From assembly GCA_030248295.1 (NCBI GenBank), contig JASANH010001508.1, positions 496,001 through 560,000 of the forward strand: a stretch of 64,000 nucleotides of DNA. The letters run 5' to 3'. Below the pieces are notes generated by a model. It did not search any database, was not told the origin of the DNA, and saw nothing but the letters and a program-made list of their open reading frames with translations. The translations under genes and the position numbers were made by a program. This document shows, piece by piece, positions 13,855 to 24,453 of this stretch (position 1 is its first letter; each line of letters opens with the position of its first letter). The DNA is from Mesodorylaimus sp. YZB2_4 (Eukaryota; Nematoda; Enoplea; Dorylaimida; Dorylaimidae).

Positions 13855-16800
13855 ATGAAAATGAAAAGACTCAAAACTTTTTTCGAAGACTTTTTGATTG
13901 ATCAGTTTGACCTTTTCTCATCATCAGATAGACACATAGATTTTGTCCTTTGGATAATGGCGCAGCGACCTCCAACTCGATACCTGGTGATTTCGAAAGA
14001 AGAATTGATCGAACGTTTTCGACAGAGCAATGTCAAAGAAGTAGATTTCGAAACTTTGGCCAAGCAAAATGATCGACGTGCAAATAGCCAATTTGTCTAC
14101 GTGAGTAGTTATAGTGTTGTCTCGAAGGACTTATTTGAATCTGAATGCCGGACTATTTTAAATCTTTTCAATTTTTTTCTTTCCCATACCCTAGCCTATT
14201 CTGGGTTTAACATAAGGCCACCTTGATTTTATGCGCCGGCCTCTGGAGTTAGCCTTCAGCTTGGTGTGTGGTGTGGATACGTAGGTGCATTTACATTTGT
14301 CACTTGCGTTGGTTACTGTAAATCTTCTATTTTTCAGTTCAAAATCCTTGGTGTAAACCCGAACGATACGCACGAGGGTCAGCAACTTTATTCGTATTCT
14401 GTCTGCCAACGTAAGTTGGGAATGTTTCAAGGCATTGAAATGGCTTAAAAATTTGTTTCAGTCGCTATGGAAGACGATGTGGAAAAACAGGATACAATGG
14501 GAATTTTTGTTATTGAAAACCACAATTACCGGGGCTTAACTCAGTTATTGAATGAGGACGTGAGTAGCTTACGAAGGAAGGCCATACAGTAACTGCGGGT
14601 TTCGCGCTAATATTTTCTATATTTATCAGATAAAGATAGCGGCGACGGGATTTCGATATGATTTGCCAAAGAATGATTCGGGTTATCACTTGTCGATTAT
14701 TCTAGACTCTGATTGTCCTGACGGGAATGTCTATGTATGAGGTTGAAGTCGATTTTTTTGAAATCGTGTAACGTGGATATTTATATTTAGCTAATAAGTT
14801 CGGAATCGACTGATAAATCGCGTGGAACGAAAAATTTGAAACGCATCGATGAGGAAAAACCGATGGCTTCATCAAAATCGAAATGCGGCGATAAACCAGT
14901 TAGTTGTAGCTCGTGCCAGTTGTAGCCAGTTCGTTCTCAAATTTCGATTGCAGGAAATGACGTACACGAAATTGGTGGATCTTCATGTCTTACCGAGCAG
15001 CACTCTTGTGAATGTGTACGGGGTCGTGGTGAAATTTTGTTGTAAGTGTTTCGTCGATACTTCATTTTCCCATTCCTAACTAACCCCTTGTCAGGCAATG
15101 AGGGCAAGTTGAAGCTGGAAATAATTGATCCCTCCTTGCCCAATGGAACTGTAATCTGCTCGCTGACCTCTGGTCCTAACAGCAAAAGTAATGTGGTTCT
15201 GCCAGACGTGCGTCAAGTGGGTGATATTATCCGATTTCATCGCATCGCAGTGAGTGTAGACGTGACTGAGATGATAGTACTTTCTTCACAGTGGTGTAAG
15301 TAATTTATTCTTTAGATTGATAAAAAACAGAGCGAGACGAATTTATATGGTCGCATGGGCTGTTTCGGTTTAAGTGCTTTGGTATGGAGTGGCCAGCCAG
15401 GACAGAATCTGACTCCACGAATGACGTCGACGAGTAATTATACGGTTGAGAACCGAGATTATGAAATGGTTTGTTGACTTCCGTTCCGGGTTAAATTTTT
15501 ATGATTAATTTTTTTCCTAGCCTGCTCGTAGGTCCGACAGCTGCGTCAGTTTTGGAAAGATAAGATCGATTGTCCGACGGCTTCGTCGGATGCTCCGAAA
15601 GACTTGATGCAAATTTGCGATTTTCCGCCGAGAAAATATGGGTGCATATTGGGTAAAGTGATCGGTTTATGGAACATCTCTGCGACTTGTGCTGTTGTGC
15701 GAATTACTGACGGAACAAAACCAAACATGTAAGTCTTGTTTGGCTTTTGTTACACAATCAAGTCAACTTTACTGCATTTCAGTAACACCAAAATAATGTC
15801 AGAATGTGAAAGCGGCAAGTGCGTGTACCTGAATGAGGAGGCGAATGGACTGGCAGGCCCCTGTGTTGCTGACGTGTACGTATACGATCAGTACAAGCAG
15901 GAAGCTATGAAATTAAAGGTAAGTCTAGCGTAAAAATTAAAGAAAAATGTATGACTCAAGTTTTCATCATTAGATAGGATGGAGACCTCATTTTGATTCG
16001 TAACGTACATTTGGCAATGCTCAAGGAAGGACTTTTACTGGCGTTCACTGTGCACGGACAGGCGATAGGTGCATCATTTGGTCGTGGTCTCTATCCGCTG
16101 GATTCTGGTAGCTCGATGGCTGCTGCCTTGCGACGGTGAGTGGGAGCACGGGGATAAGTTTGTGCGGAACTAAGTGACCAGTTTTGATCGTTTTAGGCGC
16201 TTGGAAGGATACGTGCCTCGGTCAGCCGCTTCGCTTCCTCAAGCGGTGGTTGCAATGTCAACGATTAATAGCATGGGTGTGGTGGCAAAAACCTTCAGCC
16301 CAGTGGTCGGTTCGTCCAAATCAGGGCCCGAGAAAGTCATTCCAGATGTCGCAGTGTCATCTACCGTCAATAGCACGAGCACAGTTCCGAAAGTCTTCAG
16401 TCCTGTCGTGCCTGAGGCAGTCATTCCAGCGGTCGCCCAGTCCGCTGGTGTTGACGCAACTAAAGACAGTTCGATGGATTATTGCAGCGCTGAAGAACCG
16501 ATTACCGTTAAGAAAGAGAGGTCCGTCGCCGTTTCTTCCAAAGATGCTGCAGTCAATGCCACGAAATCTACGATGTCTGATTTGCTGCCTCCTCGCGCGC
16601 ACTTTTGCACGAGCGTTGGAATGGCGGCAGACGATGGAGGTCCTAGTAGCTTAGCTGAAATGGATGTGAGTGTTGCAAATGAGAATGTTTTTCGTGGTGG
16701 TCAATCAAAGCCGAAACCTGTTCCCGATGCGCCAATCAATCGTGCAGACAGGAATCCGGATACTGCTTTGAACGGTGACGTTCCAGCCTTATCGATCGAC

Positions 16801-17469
16801 GATTTATGCAACGCACCCGAAGGTGTTTACCAAGTGGACTTCGTGGTTATTGCTCATGACCAGGATCTAGTCAAGAAACCAGAAGCTTTGTTTGAATGGA
16901 AGTGTCCTTTGTGTGGTGTCAGGTAAGACGATAGCTGTCTTAGTGTTTGACGTTCTTATGAGATTGTGTTTCAGGTTACACTTTGCCGACCACTATGCGA
17001 AGCCAATCGACTATTGGATCAGATGCAGGGGTTGCACCGCCAAAGAAGGCAAAGGTACGTTATCGCGAAGATTAGGACAAAGAGCTGGGAATAAGGGACT
17101 GGTTTTGTTGGTGAGACGATATGGAAGTTCTGTAGAGCTTTAAGGGTTTTAAGAATTGCTTGCAATAAGCGGTTTTTTGTTTCAGAAGTGCCTTTCGAGT
17201 TGATTTCACGTTTTTTCGCTACTGTCGGCTCGATGGATGGCCAGACCGAGAGCAATTCGGAATTGAAGTTCCTGGTTGAAGGTGACCCGGCCACCAAGGC
17301 CCTTCGTAAAGCAGCGAAGTATATTTGGCGCGATTTGCGTCTCAAACATAAATTTTCTGCTGGACTGTATCTTGACAAATTAGTCAATCAGCGGCATTCG
17401 GCTCAGGTCAGCGTGAAATTGTCGTCTGAACGTTGCGAGCGCAATTATATTGTCGTCAAGTGGTTGTAA
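13855..17469 (+). CDS. pot1: Protection of telomeres protein 1 (POT1) with N-terminal extension
   Basis: Single-stranded telomeric-DNA binding protein of the shelterin complex. Fourteen exons join in consistent phase: 13855-14100, 14338-14410, 14462-14559, 14630-14734, 14791-14898, 14954-15041, 15095-15249, 15316-15468, 15532-15728, 15783-15918, 15978-16135, 16197-16922, 16975-17054, 17186-17469; 868 residues (834 if ATG 13957 is used). Residues about 211-345 match POT1 OB1 (LVNVYGVVVKF, GDIIRFHRIA). Residues about 355-520 match OB2 (KYGCILGKVIG, DGTKP, DGDLILIRNVHL, FGRGLYPL). A Ser/Lys-rich linker follows. The C-terminal part has CPLC and CRGC (about 742-768), resembling the paired CxxC zinc site in the third OB fold of vertebrate POT1. 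The first about 210 residues have no counterpart in human POT1. C. elegans splits POT1 functions among short proteins; this one is full length. Confidence 0.9.
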
Positions 17470-18794
17470 CTAGATGGTAGTCTGCTAGAGTCTGCTAGCG
17501 TGAGGTTTCTTCTGCCGCTGCTGTATTGTCAGGGGAGTTTTAGAGATAATCATAATGAAAAAAAGACAAATTGCCGTTCATCTACTGTAAATTGCACACT
17601 AAGATAACGCTGTTTATTTTAGTACATGATCGAACATCGCCATGGCGTCATTGACATTATTGCACTTGTGCTGTAGACCCTTCTGGCCACGCCACACGGG
17701 TTTGTACCTGCTTCCAAATAGACGTAGCCATCATGACCCCATTCCAAGAATTGTGGTCAATGTGCATAGCAAGGGACCTTCCGTTCTGTTGTGACTTGCC
17801 GCTTGAGGGCGCCTTGAAGTATTGGGAGGAGCCGTGGCTGGTGGTAGAAGAAGAGGCTGGATGAGATGAGATTAGCGCTCTTCCTTGGAAGCCACCCCAT
17901 GTGGTAGAACCAGGGACTCCGAGTAGCATACTCTCAAGGGGCCTCTGCGGTCGTCTTCTCCCTGTGCTTCATACTGGAAGATTCCTCGGGGCAGGTACTT
18001 GGTTTGGGTAAGGGTAAGGACTATTAAGACTCGTGCTCCTCTGTTCGCCAGCGTGGGCATCTTCGGACCAGGGCGCCGGGGGGGGGGGGGGGCTTGAAGG
18101 AATCGGAATTCAACTGATTCATAGTTACTCTGCAGGAATAAGCCTTTTTATCAGGCCTGGTTAGTGAGCACCGAGGGCCATCCGCTTGTAGGATCAGCCC
18201 GAACCCGCCGTCACGTGAGCGAAGAATATCTGTGGCACGTTCACTCAAGACTTCGTAGTTGAATCCGACCAGCCTGTCTTGGCCGACTGCTTGGAACACT
18301 GATAACTATTGATTGCCTTACCTCGCCAGAGTGCACTATTAGTGTTACTGGACCACAGTGGAGAAGGGCGGCCATCAAATGTTTCCCTGATCGATAATAC
18401 CCGCTGACCCAAACCGACCTCGGTAGCCGGTACTTATTAGCCTAGTACGCTGCGGGTGGAGGGGCCCAATTCGCACGTTTTACTCGGGAAAACTTCTCGA
18501 CGTGACATTATCAAGACAAAGCACACCACTGGCACCACAGAACCGCATCACCTCGCCATCACTCATCTTCACACGTTCACAGTGACCGACCGCATCGAGC
18601 GCGTTTCAGCTGCTGCGGCTGCCGAGGTCGACGGTCATTGACTGGCTCGCTGTTATGCTTTTGCTCAGCCGTACCGAACTGGTCAACTCGTCGAGACTTG
18701 CATTGACACCAGTCGATGAGTACGATCATAGATGACACCCATCTGGGAAGGAGGGCATGACATGTTTCAGGAATAAGGAACTCCGTACAGCATC
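17470..18794. other. Intergenic; weak minus-strand ORF
   Basis: A minus-strand ORF at 18299-18024 (91 codons) has protein-like composition over its first 65 codons and then runs through a 15-base C-tract (the minus-strand reading of the G-run at 18078-18092) coding a proline run. I found no splice partner and no family, so it is not called as a gene. Confidence 0.4.
18078..18092 (+). repeat. Poly-G tract, 15 G
   Basis: Uninterrupted run of fifteen G. Comparable G- or C-tracts occur at 20757-20771, 50975-50990 and 56890-56907. Confidence 0.95.
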
Positions 18795-19178
18795 CTACCC
18801 GTTTGGGATAAACACGACAAAGGCCCGCTCCCCAAGCTTCCTGACCGACCGAGAGCGGGGTTCCAGTTTCGTCTGCAGTCGATCGGTCGATCCTTCGAGT
18901 AGGTTCGCCGTTTTGGCTGACTGCTGTCCTACCGATTTCGTCTCGTTCGCGAGCTCGATCGGCGCCGAAGCCTCGTTCTGTTGGGGCTGTAAGGCCAGCG
19001 GCAGCGGCTGGTGTTGCTCGAGCGCACTTTGCGCGTCTGGCTTGTGCTTCTTTCCACAGGCACACATCACCGCCACCGTCACGAAGCTGGCCGAAACGGT
19101 GAGGGCCATCATCACCATCAACGCCATTATCCCGATCGGCGATCCCGCGTCCATCAACGACTCGCGCCAGGGCGCCAT
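18795..19178 (-). CDS. Putative small single-pass membrane protein
   Basis: Minus-strand frame from ATG 19178 to the stop at 18797-18795, 127 residues. After a short N-terminus (about 13 residues) it has one long hydrophobic segment, about 30 residues (IGIMALMVMMALTVSASFVT and on), ending in VMCACGKKHK, a cysteine pair followed by a basic stop-transfer. The remaining about 80 residues are polar, Gln/Ala/Glu/Ser-rich, and end AFVVFIPNG. The frame is open upstream to about 19268 but has no ATG there, so an upstream spliced exon is possible. An overlapping longer ORF in another frame (18577-19293) lacks any such organisation and is judged a shadow. No homologue recognised. Confidence 0.42.
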   Translation of the reverse strand: MAPWRESLMDAGSPIGIMALMVMMALTVSASFVTVAVMCACGKKHKPDAQSALEQHQPLPLALQPQQNEASAPIELANETKSVGQQSAKTANLLEGSTDRLQTKLEPRSRSVRKLGERAFVVFIPNG

Positions 19179-19281
19179 TTCCAAGCCGTCGGTCACTGCC
19201 TCTTCGTTCAGTGCCAAGATCGAAAGGCTCCAAACACGTCTGCCGCTTCGCCTGGTTCTGCTGGCTCACCAGCAGGCCTTT

Positions 19282-19437
19282 CATGTTTACCACATCACCA
19301 AACGCTTATGCGCACTCGAGGGCGAAGGGACACATTTTACACGAAATTATTTACCGGTGCGCGAGTCGAACACTCGCCCGTAACTGCGCACCTGGCGTGA
19401 GAGGCAGACGCCTAACCCACCAGGCCATTATCCCGGT
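19282..19437 (-). repeat. tRNA-derived SINE, family 1
   Basis: Nearly the same as 10391-10555, from CATGTTTACCACATCACC to CCCACCAGGCCATTATC on the plus strand. It sits directly upstream of the minus-strand membrane-protein ORF. Confidence 0.85.
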
Positions 19438-20340
19438 GGGTTAGGCGACGCAACAGCAACAGTTTCAGCAACAGTTCGGAAAAAACCAGTGATCAGTATT
19501 ATTCTTGACGTGATTCTGCTCCCCTACCCCCCTTGCCATGACTGTTGATTGTCAGAGGCAACGAGTCACTTCGACTAGCAGATACTGTACTGTTATCAAA
19601 TAGCTTTTCGGTAAGCGGTAGCCCATTTTTCAGAAAGTCCGCTATAATACGAAATGCCGCGATCAGTCAGTGAAGAAGATCGAGAAAAGCAGTACATTGA
19701 CGTCCCAGATTCAATCCTTAACGATGGAGGTCAGTTTGGAAAACCATAGCCCGCCCCCCCCCGCACCCGGCATGCCTGGTTGTGGGTGACCCTCAGTCGA
19801 GTGCTCCGAGTGTATGTAGACCAAAGTACACCGCTGATAGAGGTAGATTGTCGAATAGGCAGGGTTCAAAGCCCACCCTCCAACGTCAGAAGAAGCCGGA
19901 ATCCGCTCCAGGATGCCCTCACATCGCTGATTCTGATCCGGCACCCAGTACTGTCCGGGTGCTCCGAGCTCCTTATCCTCCTGTGATAGGCGTGTTTGGC
20001 TGGAGGGGAAGGTTGTGTATTTGCTTGCATTTTTGGCCAGTCGATACACTCTCCCCATGAGGGGCAAAAAACTTTGAAGGGTTGATGTCTCTGGCTCCTA
20101 CGACTAGGCCTGCAGAGGTTTTGAGGTCATCCGCTCCCCGCGGTACATTCTCCAACGTACGGCCGTTCAGACTGTTTCACTCCCAACTTCTCTAGTTTAT
20201 AGCCCTTTCCCTGTGCGTGCATTATGACTGACAGCTCTCCATCAGACTGATGCATGTATGTAATGTAGGTGCAATGGTGTACCTTATTTGAAATACCTGC
20301 TTTGCTAGTGCGCTGCGAGACTGTGATCGTACCTTGGCCT

Positions 20341-20877
20341 ACTCGTAATCGGTCATACATACCTACAGTAGGACTTTAAAAACACTGGTACTACTCTATT
20401 TATACTGTCTCCATATGCCTAACCTAACTGCAACGAGCTCCAGACACAGAGCGCAGCAATTGCTCTTTGAACTGTTAGACACGTAGGGATTATTTGTGTC
20501 GTGTCGTGTCATCCATGTCAACCCTTTCTCATGCACGTAGGAGACTCGAACAATCCAGCGTGGGGAAGTGAGGACTTTTTAAAAACTTGGATCGATCAGA
20601 ATTTGTGGCAAGGGGAGCCCAGGGGAGCTATCAACTGTTAGCAATGGATCTACATCGCACGGAAATGCCTTCCAGAGTGCTTAGACTTGGTCTAATGTGT
20701 CTCTCTGTATCTCAGAAACCCGAATTATCGCTCCTCTAATCTTCATGCTTTGCAACGGGGGGGGGGGGGGGTCGGAGAGTCTTGACAATCTCCGCGAATT
20801 GTGATTTTCATCTCGGATCATCCGGTTGACTGGACCAATATTGATTGTACCTCGAGGAGAAAATCTCCTTTAATCGT
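20341..20877 (+). repeat. Left arm of a long inverted repeat around RPS9
   Basis: Matches the reverse complement of 23207-23940. Matching landmarks: ACTCGTAATCGG with CCGATTACGAG, GTGTCGTGTCGTGTCATCC with GGATGACACGACACGACAC, AGGGGAGCTATCAACTG with CAGTTGATAGCTCCCCT, and TCGGATCATCCGGTTGAC with GTCAAACGGATGATCCGA. Identity looks around 80-85 percent by eye. Confidence 0.8.
20757..20771 (+). repeat. Poly-G tract, 15 G
   Basis: Fifteen consecutive G inside the left inverted-repeat arm. The partner arm has only CCCTCCCC at the equivalent place, so the tract expanded after the arms arose or shrank in the other one. Confidence 0.92.
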
Positions 20878-21616
20878 CTAGTATACAATTAAAAATACAT
20901 TTCGTGTCGCTTTAATTAACGAGTTGCAAGAGTTTTCTGCTTGGTCATCACTAGTATAAAGCATTTTCGAATTCATGGTCGAGAAAATGCTTTAGAATTC
21001 TGTAAAGTCACGAAATATTTGTCTACGGGTCTACGTGAATAGCATTAGACTAATTGATGGACAGCACTCAATCTGTTACTAATCTGAGTGAGTTCGCAGT
21101 CAAAAGCTGGCTTGGATCCATCACACACAATTGCTGGCTCTAAGCATCTTTCCTGCAGCTCATACCGGAAGATGAACTCGGGCACGCAAAATCGGGAGGC
21201 TGCTACACTCCTATAATCCCAGCTGGTTGCAACTACTTCAGATCGACCAATGTTTTTAAAAAATGGGCGGGGTTACGTATTACGGCTGCTGATTGGCCAG
21301 TATGTACTTGTGACTTGCAGCGCCACCTGGCGGAGAACGGCTCCATTTAAAGTCCCTCACATCGAATATAAATAATAAAAAGTTGTTTTTAAATAGCTGA
21401 AAGATCTGATCACTGAGTATTTGACTAAATTTAACTGAATAGGTGCCATTTCTTTTATTTATAAATTTCGGCTTACCTGAACTGACTTTTACCAGATCTT
21501 TTTCTGTTGCACCAAAAAGAATGGACACGAAGGTGGATTTTCGGTTCTAAATTTGCATATTTCGTTTTCGGGGTTTCTTTTTCGGAAAAACGTGTTTATT
21601 ATAATTATCTTTGATC

Positions 21617-22823
21617 ATGCCTCGAATCAAGACCGTTCATAGCAAAGTGTACACCACACCTCGTCGTCCGTACGAGAAAGAACGCTTGGATCAAGAATTG
21701 AAGTTGATCGGAGAATATGGACTTCGGAACAAACGCGAGGTTTGGCGAGTTAAATATACGTTGGCCCATATCCGAAAGTTGGCCCGCGAATTATTGACTC
21801 TGGAAGAAAAGGATCCACGTCGGTTATTCGAAGGTATGCTATTCTCGTGTTTGGATTATTCCCGACGTCAAAAAGCAGGTTTTCGATTAGGCCTAGGCAG
21901 ATAAGGCCAAGTTAGCTAAATATACCCTGCGCTTATGCTTTCGTTTGCTTATACTGCATTCTAAAGTTTTTCACACTCCTCTAATTGGTCTACGTACATC
22001 ATGGCTTACCTAACTGGCACCAGTCTACTTTAGCAAGCCGCCAAAAAATTTTTTTAAGTCCGACAGGTCAAAGAAAAACCAGGCAGTTTAATAAGATAGC
22101 CGAGTACAGCCAATTTTATGGGCCTCTGTATAAAGAATCTTTCCGAGTATGTATTATGATATTTTTAAGGCAACGCTCTTCTGCGTCGACTGGTTCGTAT
22201 TGGCGTGTTGAGCGAAGATCGCATGAAGCTCGATTACGTGTTGGGTCTGCGAGTCGAAGATTTCTTGGAGCGACGCTTGCAAACTCAAGTGTTCAAAAAG
22301 GGATTGGCCAAAAGTATCCACCATGCTCGCGTTATGATTTTGCAACGTCATATTCGGTAAGTTACCAGTACCTGCCCCTTATTCATACTTGGTAGTGTCT
22401 TCCCTGCCAGTAGTTTGGCAGTGCGTACGTGATTTCCGGTTTATCACCCACATTCACTGAAACTAAAGTTGCTGAGTGAATGACTTTATCAACCAACCCA
22501 AGGCCGCTTAGATGTATGAAAATAATCTGAGGTAGAAAAATGACTTACGATTAGTGCGCACAGTCATAACCTGCAGTAAATTATGATTTTTAGCGTCCGA
22601 AGGCAATTGGTGAACGTACCATCTTTTATTGTGCGATTGGACTCTGAGAAACACATCGGTAAGGATTTTTCGCCATTTGTAATTGTTTGAACGTAAATAG
22701 TCATTTCTTGCAGATTTATCGGTCAAATCGCCTTATGGAGCTGGTCGTCCTGGCCGCGTGAAGAGGAAGAACATGAAGAAGGCGGCGGGTGGTGACGAAG
22801 ATAAGGGAGACGAGGAAGATTAA
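21617..22823 (+). CDS. rps-9: 40S ribosomal protein S9 (uS4)
   Basis: Small-subunit ribosomal protein that binds 18S rRNA early in assembly. Four exons, 21617-21833, 22170-22356, 22594-22658, 22714-22823, give 192 residues, the usual length for eukaryotic S9. The sequence shows the family's N-terminus ([20 protein letters not shown]), the central S4 RNA-binding region with [18 protein letters not shown] and HHARVMI, and the C-terminal [14 protein letters not shown] followed by an acidic end. The ATG at 21617 is chosen because the S9 family starts there; an in-frame TTG two codons upstream is ignored. The gene lies alone within the span of a long inverted repeat (20341-23940). No sign of pseudogenisation: all splice sites are intact. 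Confidence 0.97.
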
Positions 22824-23384
22824 GCTATATCTGAACCGTAGGTGATAACGCGGATAATGGAGATCGTGTTGAATTTTTGGGAGCAACTATTTGTTGCTGT
22901 TGATATTGTTACTTGAAAAATTTGGTGTTGATAACTCTTTTTGTCATCCCCATACCCGATCGAAGCTTGTCGTCAAAGCAATCGAAGAGTCGGAAATGGA
23001 AACGATACGAAGTGAATTAGTGAATTCTGGAAGGCATGCCTCGACTTCGCGCTGTCGACCTTTAGTTGGTTTTGTGACAGGAATTTCCAGCATTCTCTCG
23101 ACCAAGAATTCGAAAATGTTTACTTGTGATAAGAAAATCAAATTTTGGCTGAATAACAAATCAAAGAGAGGCGAGTAGTACTTTTAATTTTGCACTGAAC
23201 GATTAGGGGAGATTTTCTCGGGTGCAATCAATATTGGTTCAGTCAAACGGATGATCCGAGATCAAAATCACGGTTCACAGAGATTGGCACGGCGCTCCGC
23301 ACCCTCCCCTTCCTTCTGCTGCGTTGCTAGGCATTAAGATTAGAGAAGAAACAGTGCAGCAAGTCAAAGCACGAAACTTCGAAC

Positions 23385-23482
23385 TTGGAGGGTGCCTAGC
23401 TATTATATCATCGGGCATGTCGGAATCACTGGCATCGTCCAGTTGACCCTGAACGGTGGTCTGGGTGGAGTACCTACTTTCA
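23385..23482 (+). pseudogene. Receptor-1 exon fragment
   Basis: Matches 24615-24717 of the receptor gene at 24454 (around GGTGCCTAGCTATCACATCA, the segment coding the PSYHIIVHIG helix) with several substitutions. It breaks off in both directions, with no start, stop or splice site. Confidence 0.85.
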
Positions 23483-23554
23483 TTGTGTCGCAGCGCGCTT
23501 TGACTTGGTGTACTGTGTAAAGGATGCTTATGAGATACAATATACAGTAGATCT

Positions 23555-23650
23555 CATGGGCACCCCTGGCAAATGAACAACATTCGGTACAAAAACTTTG
23601 GCCAGTCTTTACACTGTCTGCGAGTCAGTGGGGCCAGACCACCATCTGTC
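23555..23650 (-). repeat. Inverted copy of receptor-1 upstream sequence
   Basis: The reverse complement reads ATGGTGGTCTG...TGGCCAAAGTTTTTGTACCGAAT (the dots mark bases left out), matching 24220-24275 upstream of the receptor at 24454. Together with 23385-23482 it shows that two pieces of that locus landed here in opposite orientations. Confidence 0.75.
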
Positions 23651-24453
23651 AACCCTGCAAATCCCCAGTTCATAAACCAGCGACAGGAGTCCGTACGCCA
23701 AATGTTCTGCTAACCAGGCCTACAGTTGATAGCTCCCCTGGGCGAGTGTCCTCACTTGCCCATTCTGGGCTGACCGAGTCTCCTCGAGAATGTAAGAGTT
23801 GACAAGGATGACACGACACGACACAAGTAATTCCTACGAGACGAGTATTCTGTGCCCGGCGCTCGCTTCAATTGGGGGAGGCGCATGAAGAGAGACTATA
23901 GATAGTATCAGTGCTTCAAAATCCCATGTCCGATTACGAGTTGGGTACTGTCAGTTCCTTGAATACTGATGGAAGGATTCCCTGGATTTGTTGAGGGCAT
24001 ATTTTAGAGGATATCTGGACAAAAAAGTTTCGTGTCGGCATACATTATTTTGCTAGGAACGTCTGAGGATGCACCTGCCTTATTGGAGGTCGACCCAGCC
24101 TATTGTGCAGGGTGAGAATAGCAGCCGCTGTGTGCGGATGCAAGGCCTATGTTTAGCATAACACTTGACATTGTCCCCACAGAACGAGCTGTTTGCTCTG
24201 GTTTGGGAGTGTTGGCACATGGTGGTCTGATCCGGACAGAGAAGATCGGCCAAAGTTTTTTGTACCGAATTTGGTTTATTTGACACGAACGCTTTGTGTG
24301 AGCGGAGCTAGGCTTCGTGACTGTTTCATCTTTTGGGATAAATTGGGATTCGTGACTAAATTTTCACCTGTCGTACCTTTCCAGGCTCTTATGAAGCTGT
24401 GAAATGTGGATGACTTGTTGGGTCAAGGTTGCTTGTTAGGCAGAAGTTCAAAT

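Larger units (their letters stand above)
19438..21616. other. Intergenic; left arm of an inverted repeat
   Basis: No gene recognised between the SINE and the RPS9 start. It contains the inverted-repeat arm listed at 20341-20877 and a 9-C run near 19754. The last 100 bases are the RPS9 promoter region. Confidence 0.5.
23207..23940 (-). repeat. Right arm of a long inverted repeat around RPS9
   Basis: Reverse-complement partner of 20341-20877. It is longer because about 360 bases (about 23345-23705) made of receptor-gene fragments interrupt it. Confidence 0.8.
22824..24453. other. Intergenic; right inverted-repeat arm and receptor fragments
   Basis: Contains the features listed at 23207-23940, 23385-23482 and 23555-23650. 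Apart from these no gene is seen. Confidence 0.5.

Noticed and set aside
18577..19293. 238-codon minus-strand ORF
   Set aside because: Arg/Asp/Gly-rich composition with no domain; it overlaps a frame with a clear membrane helix, so it is taken as the shadow.
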